Part shown: in pieces, positions 45,622 through 54,122 of the stretch
How the letters are laid out: each line of letters opens with the position of its first letter
Numbering within the stretch: the stretch's first letter is position 1
Origin: JAVJSD01 sp040219575
GTDB lineage: Bacteria > Planctomycetota > Planctomycetia > Pirellulales > Pirellulaceae
Reading direction: 5' to 3'
Assembly: GCA_040219575.1 (NCBI GenBank)
Contig: JAVJSD010000152.1
Coordinates: 62,001-126,000, forward strand
DNA: 64,000 nt
The notes under the pieces: generated by a model
The model's input: the letters and a program-made list of their open reading frames with translations, nothing else
The model's database searches: none
Told to the model about the DNA's origin: nothing
Translations under genes and position numbers: made by a program

Positions 45622-46932
45622 GTGAATCGACCAACACCGTTCATTCGACAAACCGCCATCTCCCGCCGCGCCGTGTTGAAGGGGGCGGGCGTGGCGCTGG
45701 CGCTGCCGATTCTGGAAGCGATGCGGCCCGGCTTCGCCAAGGCCGGCGCGACCAACTCCGACGGAGAACTGCCGCGGCGGATGGTGGCGATTCAAACGAA
45801 CCAGGGCATCATGCCGCATCTGTTCTTTCCCGAACAGGCGGGGCAGGAATACGCCCTCTCGCCGTACTTGCAGATCCTTGAGCCGCTGCGCGAGAGCTTG
45901 ACTGTCTTCTCCGGTTTGTCGCATCCGGGCGTCGACGGCGGGCACGCCAACGAACAGTCGTTTCTCACCGGCGCGCCGCATCCGGCCGGCGCGGCGTTTC
46001 GCAACTCGATCTCCGTCGACCAGGTCGCCGCCGAGCACCTCGGTGCGCAAACCCGCTTCCCCTGCCTGGTGGTTTCCTGCGGCAACTCGACGTCGAAGGG
46101 CATGTCGTACACCCGCTCCGGCGTGAACATTCCGGCGGAGTCGAACCCAGCCCGGCTTTATCGGCAGCTCTTCGTGCAGGGAACCCAGCAGGAAGTCGAA
46201 CAGCGGCTGCACGACCTGGAGAACGGCCGCAGCCTGCTCGACACGGTCCGCGAGCGAGCTGGCCGCTTGCAGAAGTCGACCAGTCCCGCCGATCGCCGCC
46301 GGCTCGATCAATACTTCACGGCCATCCGCGAACTCGAACAACAACTGCTCCAAGCCGAAGCGTGGCAGCGCAAGCCCAAGCCCCAAGTCGACATGCCTCT
46401 GCCCAGCGAGAACAAGGAGCCGGCCCAGTTGATCAGCCGCCTGCGGGCCACGCTCGACGTGCTGCGATTGGCCCTGGAGACCGACTCGACACGGATCGTC
46501 AGCCTGTTCGTGCAGCCGCTGGGCGTGCTGTCGGAGATTCCCGGCGTCGAAAACGAAACGCACTCGCTCACGCACCACGGCAACCGGGAGGAGATGATCA
46601 CCGAATTGCGGATGATCGAGGAAGCGCAGCTTGCGGCGATCCGCGATTTCCTTGTCGGCATGACCGGGACCGAGGAGGGCGGCGGCTCGCTGCTGGACCG
46701 CACGGCCGTGCTGTACGGCACGTGCATGGGCAACGCCAATGGCCACACGAACCACAACTGGCCGATGCTGTTGGCCGGCGGCGGATTCCGTCACGGCCGG
46801 CACCTGGCCTTCGACCAGCAGAAGAACGAACCGATCGCCAACTTGTTCGTCTCCATGCTCCAGCGACTCGGCGTCGAAACCGATCGATTCGCCAGCAGCA
46901 CCAGCACACTCCGCGGTCTGGAATTCGTTTGA
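45622..46932 (+). CDS. DUF1552 twin-arginine exported protein (pair 2)
   Basis: 436 residues from GTG at 45622, AAGGAG 5 bases upstream. Twin-arginine signal ISRRAVLKGAGVALALP, then DUF1552 blocks: RRMVAIQTNQGIMPHLFFPE, VFSGLSHPGVDGGHANEQSFL, SISVDQVAAEHLG, ISRLRATLDVLRLALETDSTRIVSLF, and NANGHTNHNWPMLLAGGGFRHGRHL. Partner of the cytochrome-like protein encoded just upstream. Confidence 0.88.
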   Translation: MNRPTPFIRQTAISRRAVLKGAGVALALPILEAMRPGFAKAGATNSDGELPRRMVAIQTNQGIMPHLFFPEQAGQEYALSPYLQILEPLRESLTVFSGLSHPGVDGGHANEQSFLTGAPHPAGAAFRNSISVDQVAAEHLGAQTRFPCLVVSCGNSTSKGMSYTRSGVNIPAESNPARLYRQLFVQGTQQEVEQRLHDLENGRSLLDTVRERAGRLQKSTSPADRRRLDQYFTAIRELEQQLLQAEAWQRKPKPQVDMPLPSENKEPAQLISRLRATLDVLRLALETDSTRIVSLFVQPLGVLSEIPGVENETHSLTHHGNREEMITELRMIEEAQLAAIRDFLVGMTGTEEGGGSLLDRTAVLYGTCMGNANGHTNHNWPMLLAGGGFRHGRHLAFDQQKNEPIANLFVSMLQRLGVETDRFASSTSTLRGLEFV

Positions 46933-47204
46933 GATGGGCGCTTGGTCTTTCGTTGTGCCGCGGCCTTTCGCGGGCCGGCTGCGTAGACTCTGTCGCTCCC
47001 AAAGCACATGAATTCCGGCGAATTGACGAGAACTCACCCGTAGTGGTAACCTCAAGCAAGGCAACAGCTTGGGCATTGATCCACCCTCCCAGGCCACAAC
47101 GTCAATTTCCACCTCGCTGCGGCGACGATCAAATAATTGGCCCTTCCCATTCATCCTGCCAATAGCGACCACAATCCGATCACTCCACGTTGCCCGCGTT
47201 GATC

Positions 47205-48275
47205 ATGCGATTCTTGCCTGCGTCTGCCGCCTTCTTTTCCTCGGCAGCGACCTTCCTTCTGATGGCCCAACTCCCTGTCGTGTCCGCCCAGGCTGTGGAG
47301 ATCGATCAGAAGGTCGTGGCATTCTTGGACGCGTATTGCGTGCGGTGTCATGGACCGGCGAAGCAAAACGCCTCGCTGCGGTTCGATACGATGCCTGTCG
47401 CCCTGGAGGATGAGGCCGCCGCGCAAAACTGGCAGGACATCCTGGACGTCCTCAATCTGGATCAAATGCCGCCCGAGGACGAGAAGCAGCCCGGCGACGA
47501 TGAGCTTTCGCTGGTGCTGGAAACGCTGACGAACAACTTGCGTCAAGCCCGAGAGCGACTCAACGCCGCCGGCGGAAAGGTCGTCCTGCGGCGACTGAAC
47601 CGGCGGGAGTACCGAAACACGATCCGGGCCCTGTTCGGGCAGGACGTGAGCATCGATTCCGTGCCGGACGACGCCACCGTCGACGGCTTCGACACCATCG
47701 CCACGGCTCACACGTTCTCTTCCTTGCACCTGGAGCGCTACCTGAGCACCGGCGCCACCGTGATGGACGCCTTCGTCGGCCGCGGCGATCGCCAACGGCC
47801 GGCGGAGGTCAAACGCTATGAGCCCGAAGCCGTCAGCCGAAACGTGCGGGAGAATCTCGAGAAAAATCAGGCGCGGCTTCCTGCTCCAGGCAGCAGGCCG
47901 GCGGACCGGGACGGCGAGATTCGGCGAGTCGACTTTCAGATGCTGCAAAGCCAGTTGACTACCGACTACCTGGCCCATCCGGCGTCAAAAACGGGCGTCT
48001 TGGTTCCTTTCCGCGGCTTGGTGCCTTCCGTCAAGTCGAACGAGTCCGTCTTCGGGCGCAGTGGAGTGTACAAGGTGCGCGTGCGGTGCGGCGTCGACAG
48101 TCCGCACCCGGTCGACGGAGTCTTCTTGGAGCTGCGCCGTGTGCCCCGGCAGACGACGAACGTCGACCACATCGACACCTTCGAAGTTCGCGGCACCATC
48201 GCCAAGCCGCAAATCATCGAGTTCGAGGCGGTCGTCGACGGAGTTGTCGGGAACTGGATGACCATCGCCCGGTGA
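47205..48275 (+). CDS. DUF1587-type secreted cytochrome-like protein, N-terminal part (interrupted)
   Basis: 356 residues from ATG at 47205 (a TTG at 47190 is less likely). Signal peptide to about residue 29, heme motif CVRCH (45-49), then DUF1587 (LRRLNRREYRNTIRALFG, DGFDTIATAHTFSSLHLERYL). The frame stops at TGA (48273-48275) in the middle of a protein that continues in the same frame with no length change. Compared with the full-length copy at 42853, the break is just before the WVDWIETEGP segment. As it stands, it encodes an exported truncated fragment. Confidence 0.75.
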   Translation: MRFLPASAAFFSSAATFLLMAQLPVVSAQAVEIDQKVVAFLDAYCVRCHGPAKQNASLRFDTMPVALEDEAAAQNWQDILDVLNLDQMPPEDEKQPGDDELSLVLETLTNNLRQARERLNAAGGKVVLRRLNRREYRNTIRALFGQDVSIDSVPDDATVDGFDTIATAHTFSSLHLERYLSTGATVMDAFVGRGDRQRPAEVKRYEPEAVSRNVRENLEKNQARLPAPGSRPADRDGEIRRVDFQMLQSQLTTDYLAHPASKTGVLVPFRGLVPSVKSNESVFGRSGVYKVRVRCGVDSPHPVDGVFLELRRVPRQTTNVDHIDTFEVRGTIAKPQIIEFEAVVDGVVGNWMTIAR

Positions 48276-48290
48276 ACTCCACGCAGCGAC

Positions 48291-49730
48291 GTGTTGGAGC
48301 GTTTCGAGAAGTACGCGGAGGGCGATGCTCGTTTCCTTGCCCGAGTTGGCGGTGAGATTGTGCGGCTCGCCGACGACGAGACGCCCAGCGTGTGGGTCGA
48401 CTGGATCGAAACGGAGGGGCCGGCGCCGCGTTTCGAAGGCGCGCTCGATCCGTCGGTGGCGGCGCTGCATCCCGCCCGGGCGACCGACGAACAGGCCCGG
48501 CAGATGATCGAGAAGATCGCCTTCGAGGCCTTCCGGCATCAACCGCCCGATGCGGAGTACCTGGATCGCGTGTTCGATATCTACCAAATGACGCGGGAGA
48601 ATGGCGCCGACGCCACGGAGGCGACGCGCCAGTGCCTGAAGATCGTGCTGGCTTCGCCGCGATTCCTGTTCTTGTACGAACCCGCCGTCGAAGGCGAACA
48701 GCGGCGGCTCACCGGCCGTGAACTGGCGGTGCGACTGTCCTACTTCCTGTGGAGCGGACCGCCGGACGAGGAGTTGTATCGTGCCGCGGAGAGCGGCGCA
48801 TTGAGCACCGAGGAAGGTTTGTCCGCCCAATTGGAGCGGATGCTGAAGTCGACGAAATCGGACGAATTCGTGGTCAATTTTGTCACGCAATTCTTCGAAC
48901 TGCAAAGACTCGACGGCGTCAATCCCCAGGCCACGGCGGCGCCGAAGTATGACGACCCCTTGCAGGACGAGACGAAACGCGAAGTGTTCGAATTCTTCCG
49001 GTTTCTGCTGCGGGAGGACCGGCCGGCCAGCGACATGATCGACGCCGACTACGTCGTCGTGAACAGCCTGCTGGCGGACTTTTACGGCATCCCGAACGTC
49101 CACGGCGACCACTACCGCATGGTTTCGCTGCCCTCGGATTCACCGCGCGGCGGTCTGCTGGGGCAATCGGCGATTCTCGCGCTCACCGGCACGGGCGAGC
49201 GAACTTCGCCGGTGGAGCGAGGCGCCTTCGTGCTGCGAAAACTCTTGAATCGTCCGCCGCCGCCCGCCCCGGCCAACGTGCCGATGCTGGAGGAAACGGG
49301 CCTCGGGAACCGCTCCATTCGCGAAACGCTCAGCATTCACATGACCAAGCCGCAGTGCAGTTCCTGCCATCGCCGGATTGATCCCTTGGGCTTCGGACTG
49401 GAGAATTTCGATCCGGTCGGTTTGTGGAGAGAGTCGGTCGTCTCGGCCGATAAGTCGCAGCGGTTCGCTATCGAACCCGCCGGCCTGATGCCCGACGGCA
49501 AGCGTCGCTTCACCACGGCCGAAGAGATGAAACAGTTGATGATGACGGATCGGGACGAATTCCTGACCGGACTGACCGAAGCCATCATGACCTACGGCAT
49601 CGGCCGGAAGGTCGGTTACGCGGACCAAGTCGAGGTCGAGCGGATCGTCGCCGCGACCGCGGATCGAGGCTACGGACTGCGGACCCTGCTCCATGAGATT
49701 GTCAAAAGCAAACCCTTCCAAACCAAGTAA
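48291..49730 (+). CDS. DUF1592/1588/1585 part of the interrupted cytochrome-like gene
   Basis: Same frame as 47205-48275; the codons between the TGA and the first usable GTG at 48291 read on without a shift. It contains WVDWIETEGPAPRF, a DUF1595-like PDAEYLDRVF region, DUF1592 (AVRLSYFLWSGPPDEELYRAA), DUF1588 (RGGLLGQSAILALTGTGERTSPVERG, CSSCHRRIDPLGFGLENFDPVGLW) and DUF1585 (IMTYGIGRKVGYAD). It has no signal peptide of its own, so it can be exported only by readthrough or if the stop is a sequencing error; otherwise it is a pseudogene half. The DUF1552 gene starts 13 bases after its stop. Confidence 0.75.
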   Translation: MLERFEKYAEGDARFLARVGGEIVRLADDETPSVWVDWIETEGPAPRFEGALDPSVAALHPARATDEQARQMIEKIAFEAFRHQPPDAEYLDRVFDIYQMTRENGADATEATRQCLKIVLASPRFLFLYEPAVEGEQRRLTGRELAVRLSYFLWSGPPDEELYRAAESGALSTEEGLSAQLERMLKSTKSDEFVVNFVTQFFELQRLDGVNPQATAAPKYDDPLQDETKREVFEFFRFLLREDRPASDMIDADYVVVNSLLADFYGIPNVHGDHYRMVSLPSDSPRGGLLGQSAILALTGTGERTSPVERGAFVLRKLLNRPPPPAPANVPMLEETGLGNRSIRETLSIHMTKPQCSSCHRRIDPLGFGLENFDPVGLWRESVVSADKSQRFAIEPAGLMPDGKRRFTTAEEMKQLMMTDRDEFLTGLTEAIMTYGIGRKVGYADQVEVERIVAATADRGYGLRTLLHEIVKSKPFQTK

Positions 49731-49743
49731 GGTCGCCGCTCCC

Positions 49744-51036
49744 ATGAAGATCACCAATCCGATCTCCCGCCGAACCATGCTCCGCGGCGTCGGGGCGACG
49801 ATGTGCCTCCCCTTGCTGGAGTCGGTCGCTCGGCCGGCGACGCCCAAGCAAGAGAAAACAGAGAAAACGTCGCAGCGGATGATCTTCATCGGCCACGCCT
49901 GGGGAGTGGCCATCCACGACTGGTTTCCGGAAGGCGAAGGCGCCGACTACAAGATGAGCCACTGCCTGGAGCCGCTCGCGCGTCATCGCCAGGATTTTTC
50001 CGTCCTCAGCAATCTCTCCAACAAGAACGCCACCGGAGGCCACTACGGCTGCACCACCTGGCTCACCTCGGCCGTGCTGAACGGCGCGAGCTCCGGCGCG
50101 GCGAAAAACGGCGTCTCCGTCGACCAACTCGCGGCGCATCACCTGGGCGACAGAATGCGTTTCCCGTCGTTGGAATTGAGCTGTCCGAATGAGGGCGGCT
50201 TCGGGCCGGGGCTTTCGCTGTCCTGGTCGTTTGCCGGCGACCCGGTGGCCGGCGAAACGAGCCCGGTGAGTCTGTTCGACCGCTTGTTCGGCGCGGAAGA
50301 GGTGTCGCTGGAGCAGCGAAAGTTCATGCTCCGTCGCGAACAATCGGTGCTCGACGCAGTGATGTCGGACGCGAAATCGATGCACGGCAAGATTTCGAAG
50401 CGGGATCGAGCGAAAGTCGAAGAGTACTTCCAGTCGGTGCGCGACATCGAAACGCGACTGAGCCGCTCCGAGGAGTGGCTGGACAAGCCGAAGCCGGAGG
50501 CGCCGTTCGACAGGCCCGGCGAAAAGATGAAAACGTCCGAAACGCTGACGGTCATGTACGACCTGATGGCCGCCGCGATCGAAGCCGACCTGACGCGCGT
50601 GATCGCCTATCGGCAGCCGACCATCGGCCTGATGGAAGAGGCCGGATTCAACGTCGACGGCCACAATACAACGCATTGCAGCCAGGACAGCGAGGCGTAT
50701 CGCGCTTCGATGGCGCGCAATCGCAAGGAAGCCGAGCTGCTGGCCTACTTCATCGATAAGCTCAAGGCCATCAAGGACGCCGACGGCGAATCGGCGTTCT
50801 ACAACAGCATGATCGTCTTCGGCGGCGGAATCCGCCATGGTCACGGACTGCGGAACACGCCCACGCTGCTCGCCGGTCATGGCGGCGGCGGCCTGCACCA
50901 GGGCCGGCATTACGTCTACACCGAGGACCACACGCCGCTAGCCAACCTGTGGCTCAGCATGCTGCGGCAGGCCGGCATCGAGGCGCCCCGATTCGCCGAC
51001 AGCGACGGAACGTTGCCCGGCCTGTTTTCCGTCTAG
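49744..51036 (+). CDS. DUF1552 twin-arginine exported protein (pair 3)
   Basis: 430 residues from ATG at 49744. Twin-arginine signal ISRRTMLRGVGATMCLPLLE, then DUF1552: RMIFIGHAWGVAIHDWFPE, FSVLSNLSNKNATGGHYGCTTWL, SVDQLAAHHLG, YDLMAAAIEADLTRVIAY, NVDGHNTTHCSQD, and GGIRHGHGLRNTPTLLAGHGGGGLHQGRH. It sits 13 bases after the interrupted cytochrome-like gene. That this partner is intact argues that the pair is still in use or only recently damaged. Confidence 0.88.
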   Translation: MKITNPISRRTMLRGVGATMCLPLLESVARPATPKQEKTEKTSQRMIFIGHAWGVAIHDWFPEGEGADYKMSHCLEPLARHRQDFSVLSNLSNKNATGGHYGCTTWLTSAVLNGASSGAAKNGVSVDQLAAHHLGDRMRFPSLELSCPNEGGFGPGLSLSWSFAGDPVAGETSPVSLFDRLFGAEEVSLEQRKFMLRREQSVLDAVMSDAKSMHGKISKRDRAKVEEYFQSVRDIETRLSRSEEWLDKPKPEAPFDRPGEKMKTSETLTVMYDLMAAAIEADLTRVIAYRQPTIGLMEEAGFNVDGHNTTHCSQDSEAYRASMARNRKEAELLAYFIDKLKAIKDADGESAFYNSMIVFGGGIRHGHGLRNTPTLLAGHGGGGLHQGRHYVYTEDHTPLANLWLSMLRQAGIEAPRFADSDGTLPGLFSV

Positions 51037-51369
51037 CCGAGTGAAGCTGAGGATCCGGCGTCCTCGCAGACACAAGCCCTGGAAAAGCCGGCGCTCGTGA
51101 ACTTTCCGGCTTGGGCGCAGCGTCACGCGACGACGAGCGGTGCTCTTGACGGTGGGGCGGCAGATCTATTTTCTTGAATCGTGCCGCCGACGTCCCGTTG
51201 GCGATCAAGTTCCCGCGAACTGCCACGAGTTGGTCCACCGCGGTGAACTGACGGACGCGAACCAAGTGCGAGGGTCGCGCCCCGTGCTGCGCTGGCGATG
51301 CCTCTGCACAAGGCAAGTCGACGCAGCGACCGCCCGGCAGCGTTCCTCAACGGGGGAAGAAATGGGGAA

Positions 51370-51436
51370 GAAATGGGGACATGCGGGACATGCTACTTTG
51401 TTCGCTAAAGTAGCATTTCCTGCATTTCCTCTTTTC
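51370..51436. repeat. REP-like long palindrome
   Basis: Left arm 51370-51399 and right arm 51407-51436 are complementary over 30 bases with a few mismatches; the inner 10 pairs (ATGCTACTTT) are perfect around the loop GTTCGCT. Direct GGGGAAGAAAT repeats adjoin it. The 51037-51517 gap holds no other supported feature. Such palindromes are spread by Y1 REP-associated transposases; none is encoded here. Confidence 0.65.
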
Positions 51437-51517
51437 AAACCCTTATCTTCGTTCCCGAGATATGTTTTTCAAAGATTAACGCATCTGGAGTGGTTCACTA
51501 GCGATTGGGTACTAACG

Positions 51518-51958
51518 ATGGGTAATAGGTCTGTTGTGTATGGGTTTTTGGATGTGGACCCTGCTGCACGTGATCATAATGAGCGCGTGTTCGCTGAGTT
51601 TGATTATGATGTGATGTTACCCTTTCCGAATATTTTCAGCCCATTCCGTGCGGGGTATCAGGGGGAGATTGTATCGTTTGCTGGAGCGTTCAAGTCCCTA
51701 TCCGCGGAGTGGTGTGAGTGGGAGCGAAGATTCGATCAGCTTTTGAGGCAGCTTTACGCTCGAACTGCACAAGTGCGTCTGCTCGACGAAATCGACGGTG
51801 AGCTGCAAGTGGTTAGGTATATCTGCGACGATGGGTGGAGTAGCGTTTCCCCCGAAGTGCGGAGGTGGGGCAAGTGGCGGACCACACCTGACGGACGGAC
51901 TGTTGAGGAGAGTGGGCTGATGAATCCTGAGGCGTCTGGAACCGAAGACACTTCGTGA
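51518..51958 (+). CDS. Low-GC orphan protein, possible immunity protein
   Basis: 146 residues from ATG at 51518 (a longer frame from 51140 runs through the REP-like repeat and is not credible). Base and codon use is clearly more AT-rich than its neighbours (GATTATGATGTGATGTTACC), a sign of transfer. Acidic, mixed alpha/beta: SVVYGFLDVDPAARDHNERVF, DVMLPFPNIFSPF, EIDGELQVVRYICDDGW. No family recognised. Its position directly before a fragment of a large repetitive protein is typical of orphan immunity genes at Rhs or polymorphic toxin loci, but that is inference. Confidence 0.55.
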   Translation: MGNRSVVYGFLDVDPAARDHNERVFAEFDYDVMLPFPNIFSPFRAGYQGEIVSFAGAFKSLSAEWCEWERRFDQLLRQLYARTAQVRLLDEIDGELQVVRYICDDGWSSVSPEVRRWGKWRTTPDGRTVEESGLMNPEASGTEDTS

Positions 51959-51984
51959 CGCAAAGTCTCAGAGGCTCAGTCGAG

Positions 51985-52550
51985 TCATTTTTCAGCACGG
52001 GCTACGCCAGCTTCATCGCCGGCGCCGGCAACCTGCCGAGTGACTACCAGACCAACATCAATACCCACTGCGCCACGGTCTACACCGGCTCGGCGACCGT
52101 CGACGAAAGCTTCGCTGGCGCCGTCTCTCTCGCGGGGCAGGCGCGGCGCGATGATCTGACCGACGCCGCCGCCGATAGCGACTACACCGCCGTCATGGGC
52201 GCGGCCAGCACCACCTGGGTTGCCGCCCGGGCCGGCCTCGGCAAGACGTACACGCTCAACTCCGCCGCCGAAGCCGCGACCCTCAAGCAGGGCGTCGCCG
52301 GCCTGGAGGGGAGCTACATCGTTCAGCAAGCCGCCTCGCTGGCCGCCGATCTTGGCGTGCTCGCCTCCACCGACGGCGCCCCCTGGGCCAACCGAGCCGC
52401 CGCCGAGGCCGACGCCGCCTGGGACCTGGAGACCGCCCGTTTCGACGCCAAAGGCCTCTACATCAACGCCACCACCAGCGCCGACACGACGCATCAGACA
52501 GCCCTCGCCGGCCACGCCGAAACCTACTCCAACAGCCGTTCGCCCGGCGG
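51985..52550 (+). pseudogene. Remnant of a large repetitive surface protein
   Basis: The frame reads FFSTGYASFIAGAGNLPSDYQTN through TTHQTALAGHAETYSNSRS, an Ala/Thr-rich pattern with repeating A-x3-Y and T-x-A units as in internal parts of planctomycete Rhs-like giant proteins. There is no start signal in front and the sequence changes character after SRSPGGEE, so both ends are missing. GC content returns to the high level of the chromosome here. Confidence 0.45.
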
Positions 52551-52692
52551 GGAAGAGCCTTGCCTGCGCAACAGCGCAATGCCGGTCCGATCAACGCACG
52601 GCCCTCTTGCCGCGCATACGACGAGTCGAACAAGGTCTCACTCGGGCCAAGGGCCAAGGGCCGATGCCGCTTGCGATGCACCGGCGGGCGCT

Positions 52693-52734
52693 GAATGCTG
52701 AAAGGTGAAAGGTGAATGCTGAAAGGTGAAAGGC
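52693..52734. repeat. Two-copy 21-base tandem repeat
   Basis: GAATGCTGAAAGGTGAAAGG is repeated head to tail, with a further AAAGGTG sub-repeat. It sits in the 52551-52904 gap, which is partly AT-rich and has no supported gene. Confidence 0.6.
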
Positions 52735-52904
52735 GGGGAGGGTGAGCAAGTGGTGACGAGGTCGTTAGTTTTTTGTGATAAATACTCGCCGTATTTTAAA
52801 CTTCTTGTTAGGGAGTTGACCGGGACGAAGGGGGGAATGATAATCCCTCCCATCTCTCCAATCGGAACAGCCTCTCCAGGATATCTCGCTTGCGGCGGAT
52901 TCTG

Positions 52905-54029
52905 CTATCTGTCGTTGCGCCGGTAATAGCGAACTTCGACGGGATGCCGGCGAGGGTAGAAGTCGCACAGTTGCTCGATGCGCATCAGCATCCAGGGGCG
53001 GCTCATGGTGGGCCCCTGCTTCGTGAAGGCGATCCCGTCGGCGATGTGCACCGCCGAGTGGAACACTTCTCCTTCCGGGCTGCAAAGAATCACCAGATCG
53101 CCGAACGCCGCGCCGTCGTGGATGCGGCGATAGTCGTGGGCGATCGAGCGAACCACGAACTCCAGATCGAGATAGCGCTCGTCGGGCGGTTCGCAGAAGA
53201 AATTCAGCGACGTCCAGTGGCAGTCCTTCAGCGCGTCGGCGTCGCTCTTGGGCGGATGGGGGTAGGTGTACAAGAGCAGTCGCGCAAACGGCGGCAGGAG
53301 ATGCACCACGTCGAGCACTTCACCGCGGGAACAGGCGGCCAGCGACTCCAGGATCGGCCGGATGTCTTTGTGGCGGCCGCCGTGCGTCCAGTAGGTCGCC
53401 AGGGCGTCGACATCGCTATCGGGGGCGACGTGCAACTTGAGCAGCAGCGTCGCCTCGCGCGAAAGCACCTTGAACAGCCGCAGCCGCTCCCGCGCATCGG
53501 CGATCTCCGGCAGCACCAGCGGCAGGTCGGCGAAGAACAGGAACGCGCCATGACGGTAGGCGTAGCGGCGGACGAGCGCCACGGTTTGCGGGTGCAGGTC
53601 GGCGCCGTGAAGCCAGTCGTCGAGCGAAACGCCGCAGAAGCGGAACGCGTTGTGGTGCCACGGGTTCTCCGCGAAGCAGCTCAGCACGCCGTAGATCTCC
53701 TCTCTCGCCTGCGGACTGAGCGATCGCTCGAGCCGTTCGCTCGGCGCGAGACGAAACCCACCAAGAGCGACCTCTTGAACGCCGATCGTTTGGGTGCTGT
53801 CAAGCAACGCGGAGATGTCCGCGTTCGAGAGCTCCGCAGAGGCAAGCAGCCGCTCGATCTCCTCGCGGTCCATCTGCGGAAAACTCCAAAACCGCTTTCC
53901 GATTCCGCCTGGGATCTCGCCGACGAACTGCATCGGCGGCGCGATCACGATCGGCACCGTTTGAAGTCGGCCCCAGGGTCCGGGGGGCGAAAGGGCCGAG
54001 GCGGCGGCTGGTTCGTGCGTTTCCTTCAT
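52905..54029 (-). CDS. Uncharacterised protein, possibly NlpC/P60-like
   Basis: 374 residues from ATG at 54029. No signal peptide. The first 250 residues are helical with no known motif (FCGVSLDDWLHGADLHPQTVALVRRY, LHVAPDSDVDALATYWTHGGRHKDI). The last 120 have an order reminiscent of NlpC/P60 cysteine peptidases: DCHWTSLNFF (candidate Cys), GDLVILCSPEGEVFHSAVHIADG (candidate His) and TKQG. If so the enzyme would cut peptide or amide bonds in cell-wall-like material, but the resemblance is weak. Divergent from the giant protein gene 93 bases away. Confidence 0.5.
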   Translation of the reverse strand: MKETHEPAAASALSPPGPWGRLQTVPIVIAPPMQFVGEIPGGIGKRFWSFPQMDREEIERLLASAELSNADISALLDSTQTIGVQEVALGGFRLAPSERLERSLSPQAREEIYGVLSCFAENPWHHNAFRFCGVSLDDWLHGADLHPQTVALVRRYAYRHGAFLFFADLPLVLPEIADARERLRLFKVLSREATLLLKLHVAPDSDVDALATYWTHGGRHKDIRPILESLAACSRGEVLDVVHLLPPFARLLLYTYPHPPKSDADALKDCHWTSLNFFCEPPDERYLDLEFVVRSIAHDYRRIHDGAAFGDLVILCSPEGEVFHSAVHIADGIAFTKQGPTMSRPWMLMRIEQLCDFYPRRHPVEVRYYRRNDR

Positions 54030-54122
54030 GTTCGCAAATTCATTTCGTGTGGGGCGGCGTCAGCGTCTGGGGCTTGTTTCTCCACGGTGTGATTCATTCT
54101 TATTTCGAAGAAGGCCCCGTCA

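Noticed and set aside
51140..51517. N-terminal extension of the 146-residue orphan protein
   Set aside because: It reads through the REP-like palindrome and changes composition sharply; the ATG at 51518 is the first credible start.
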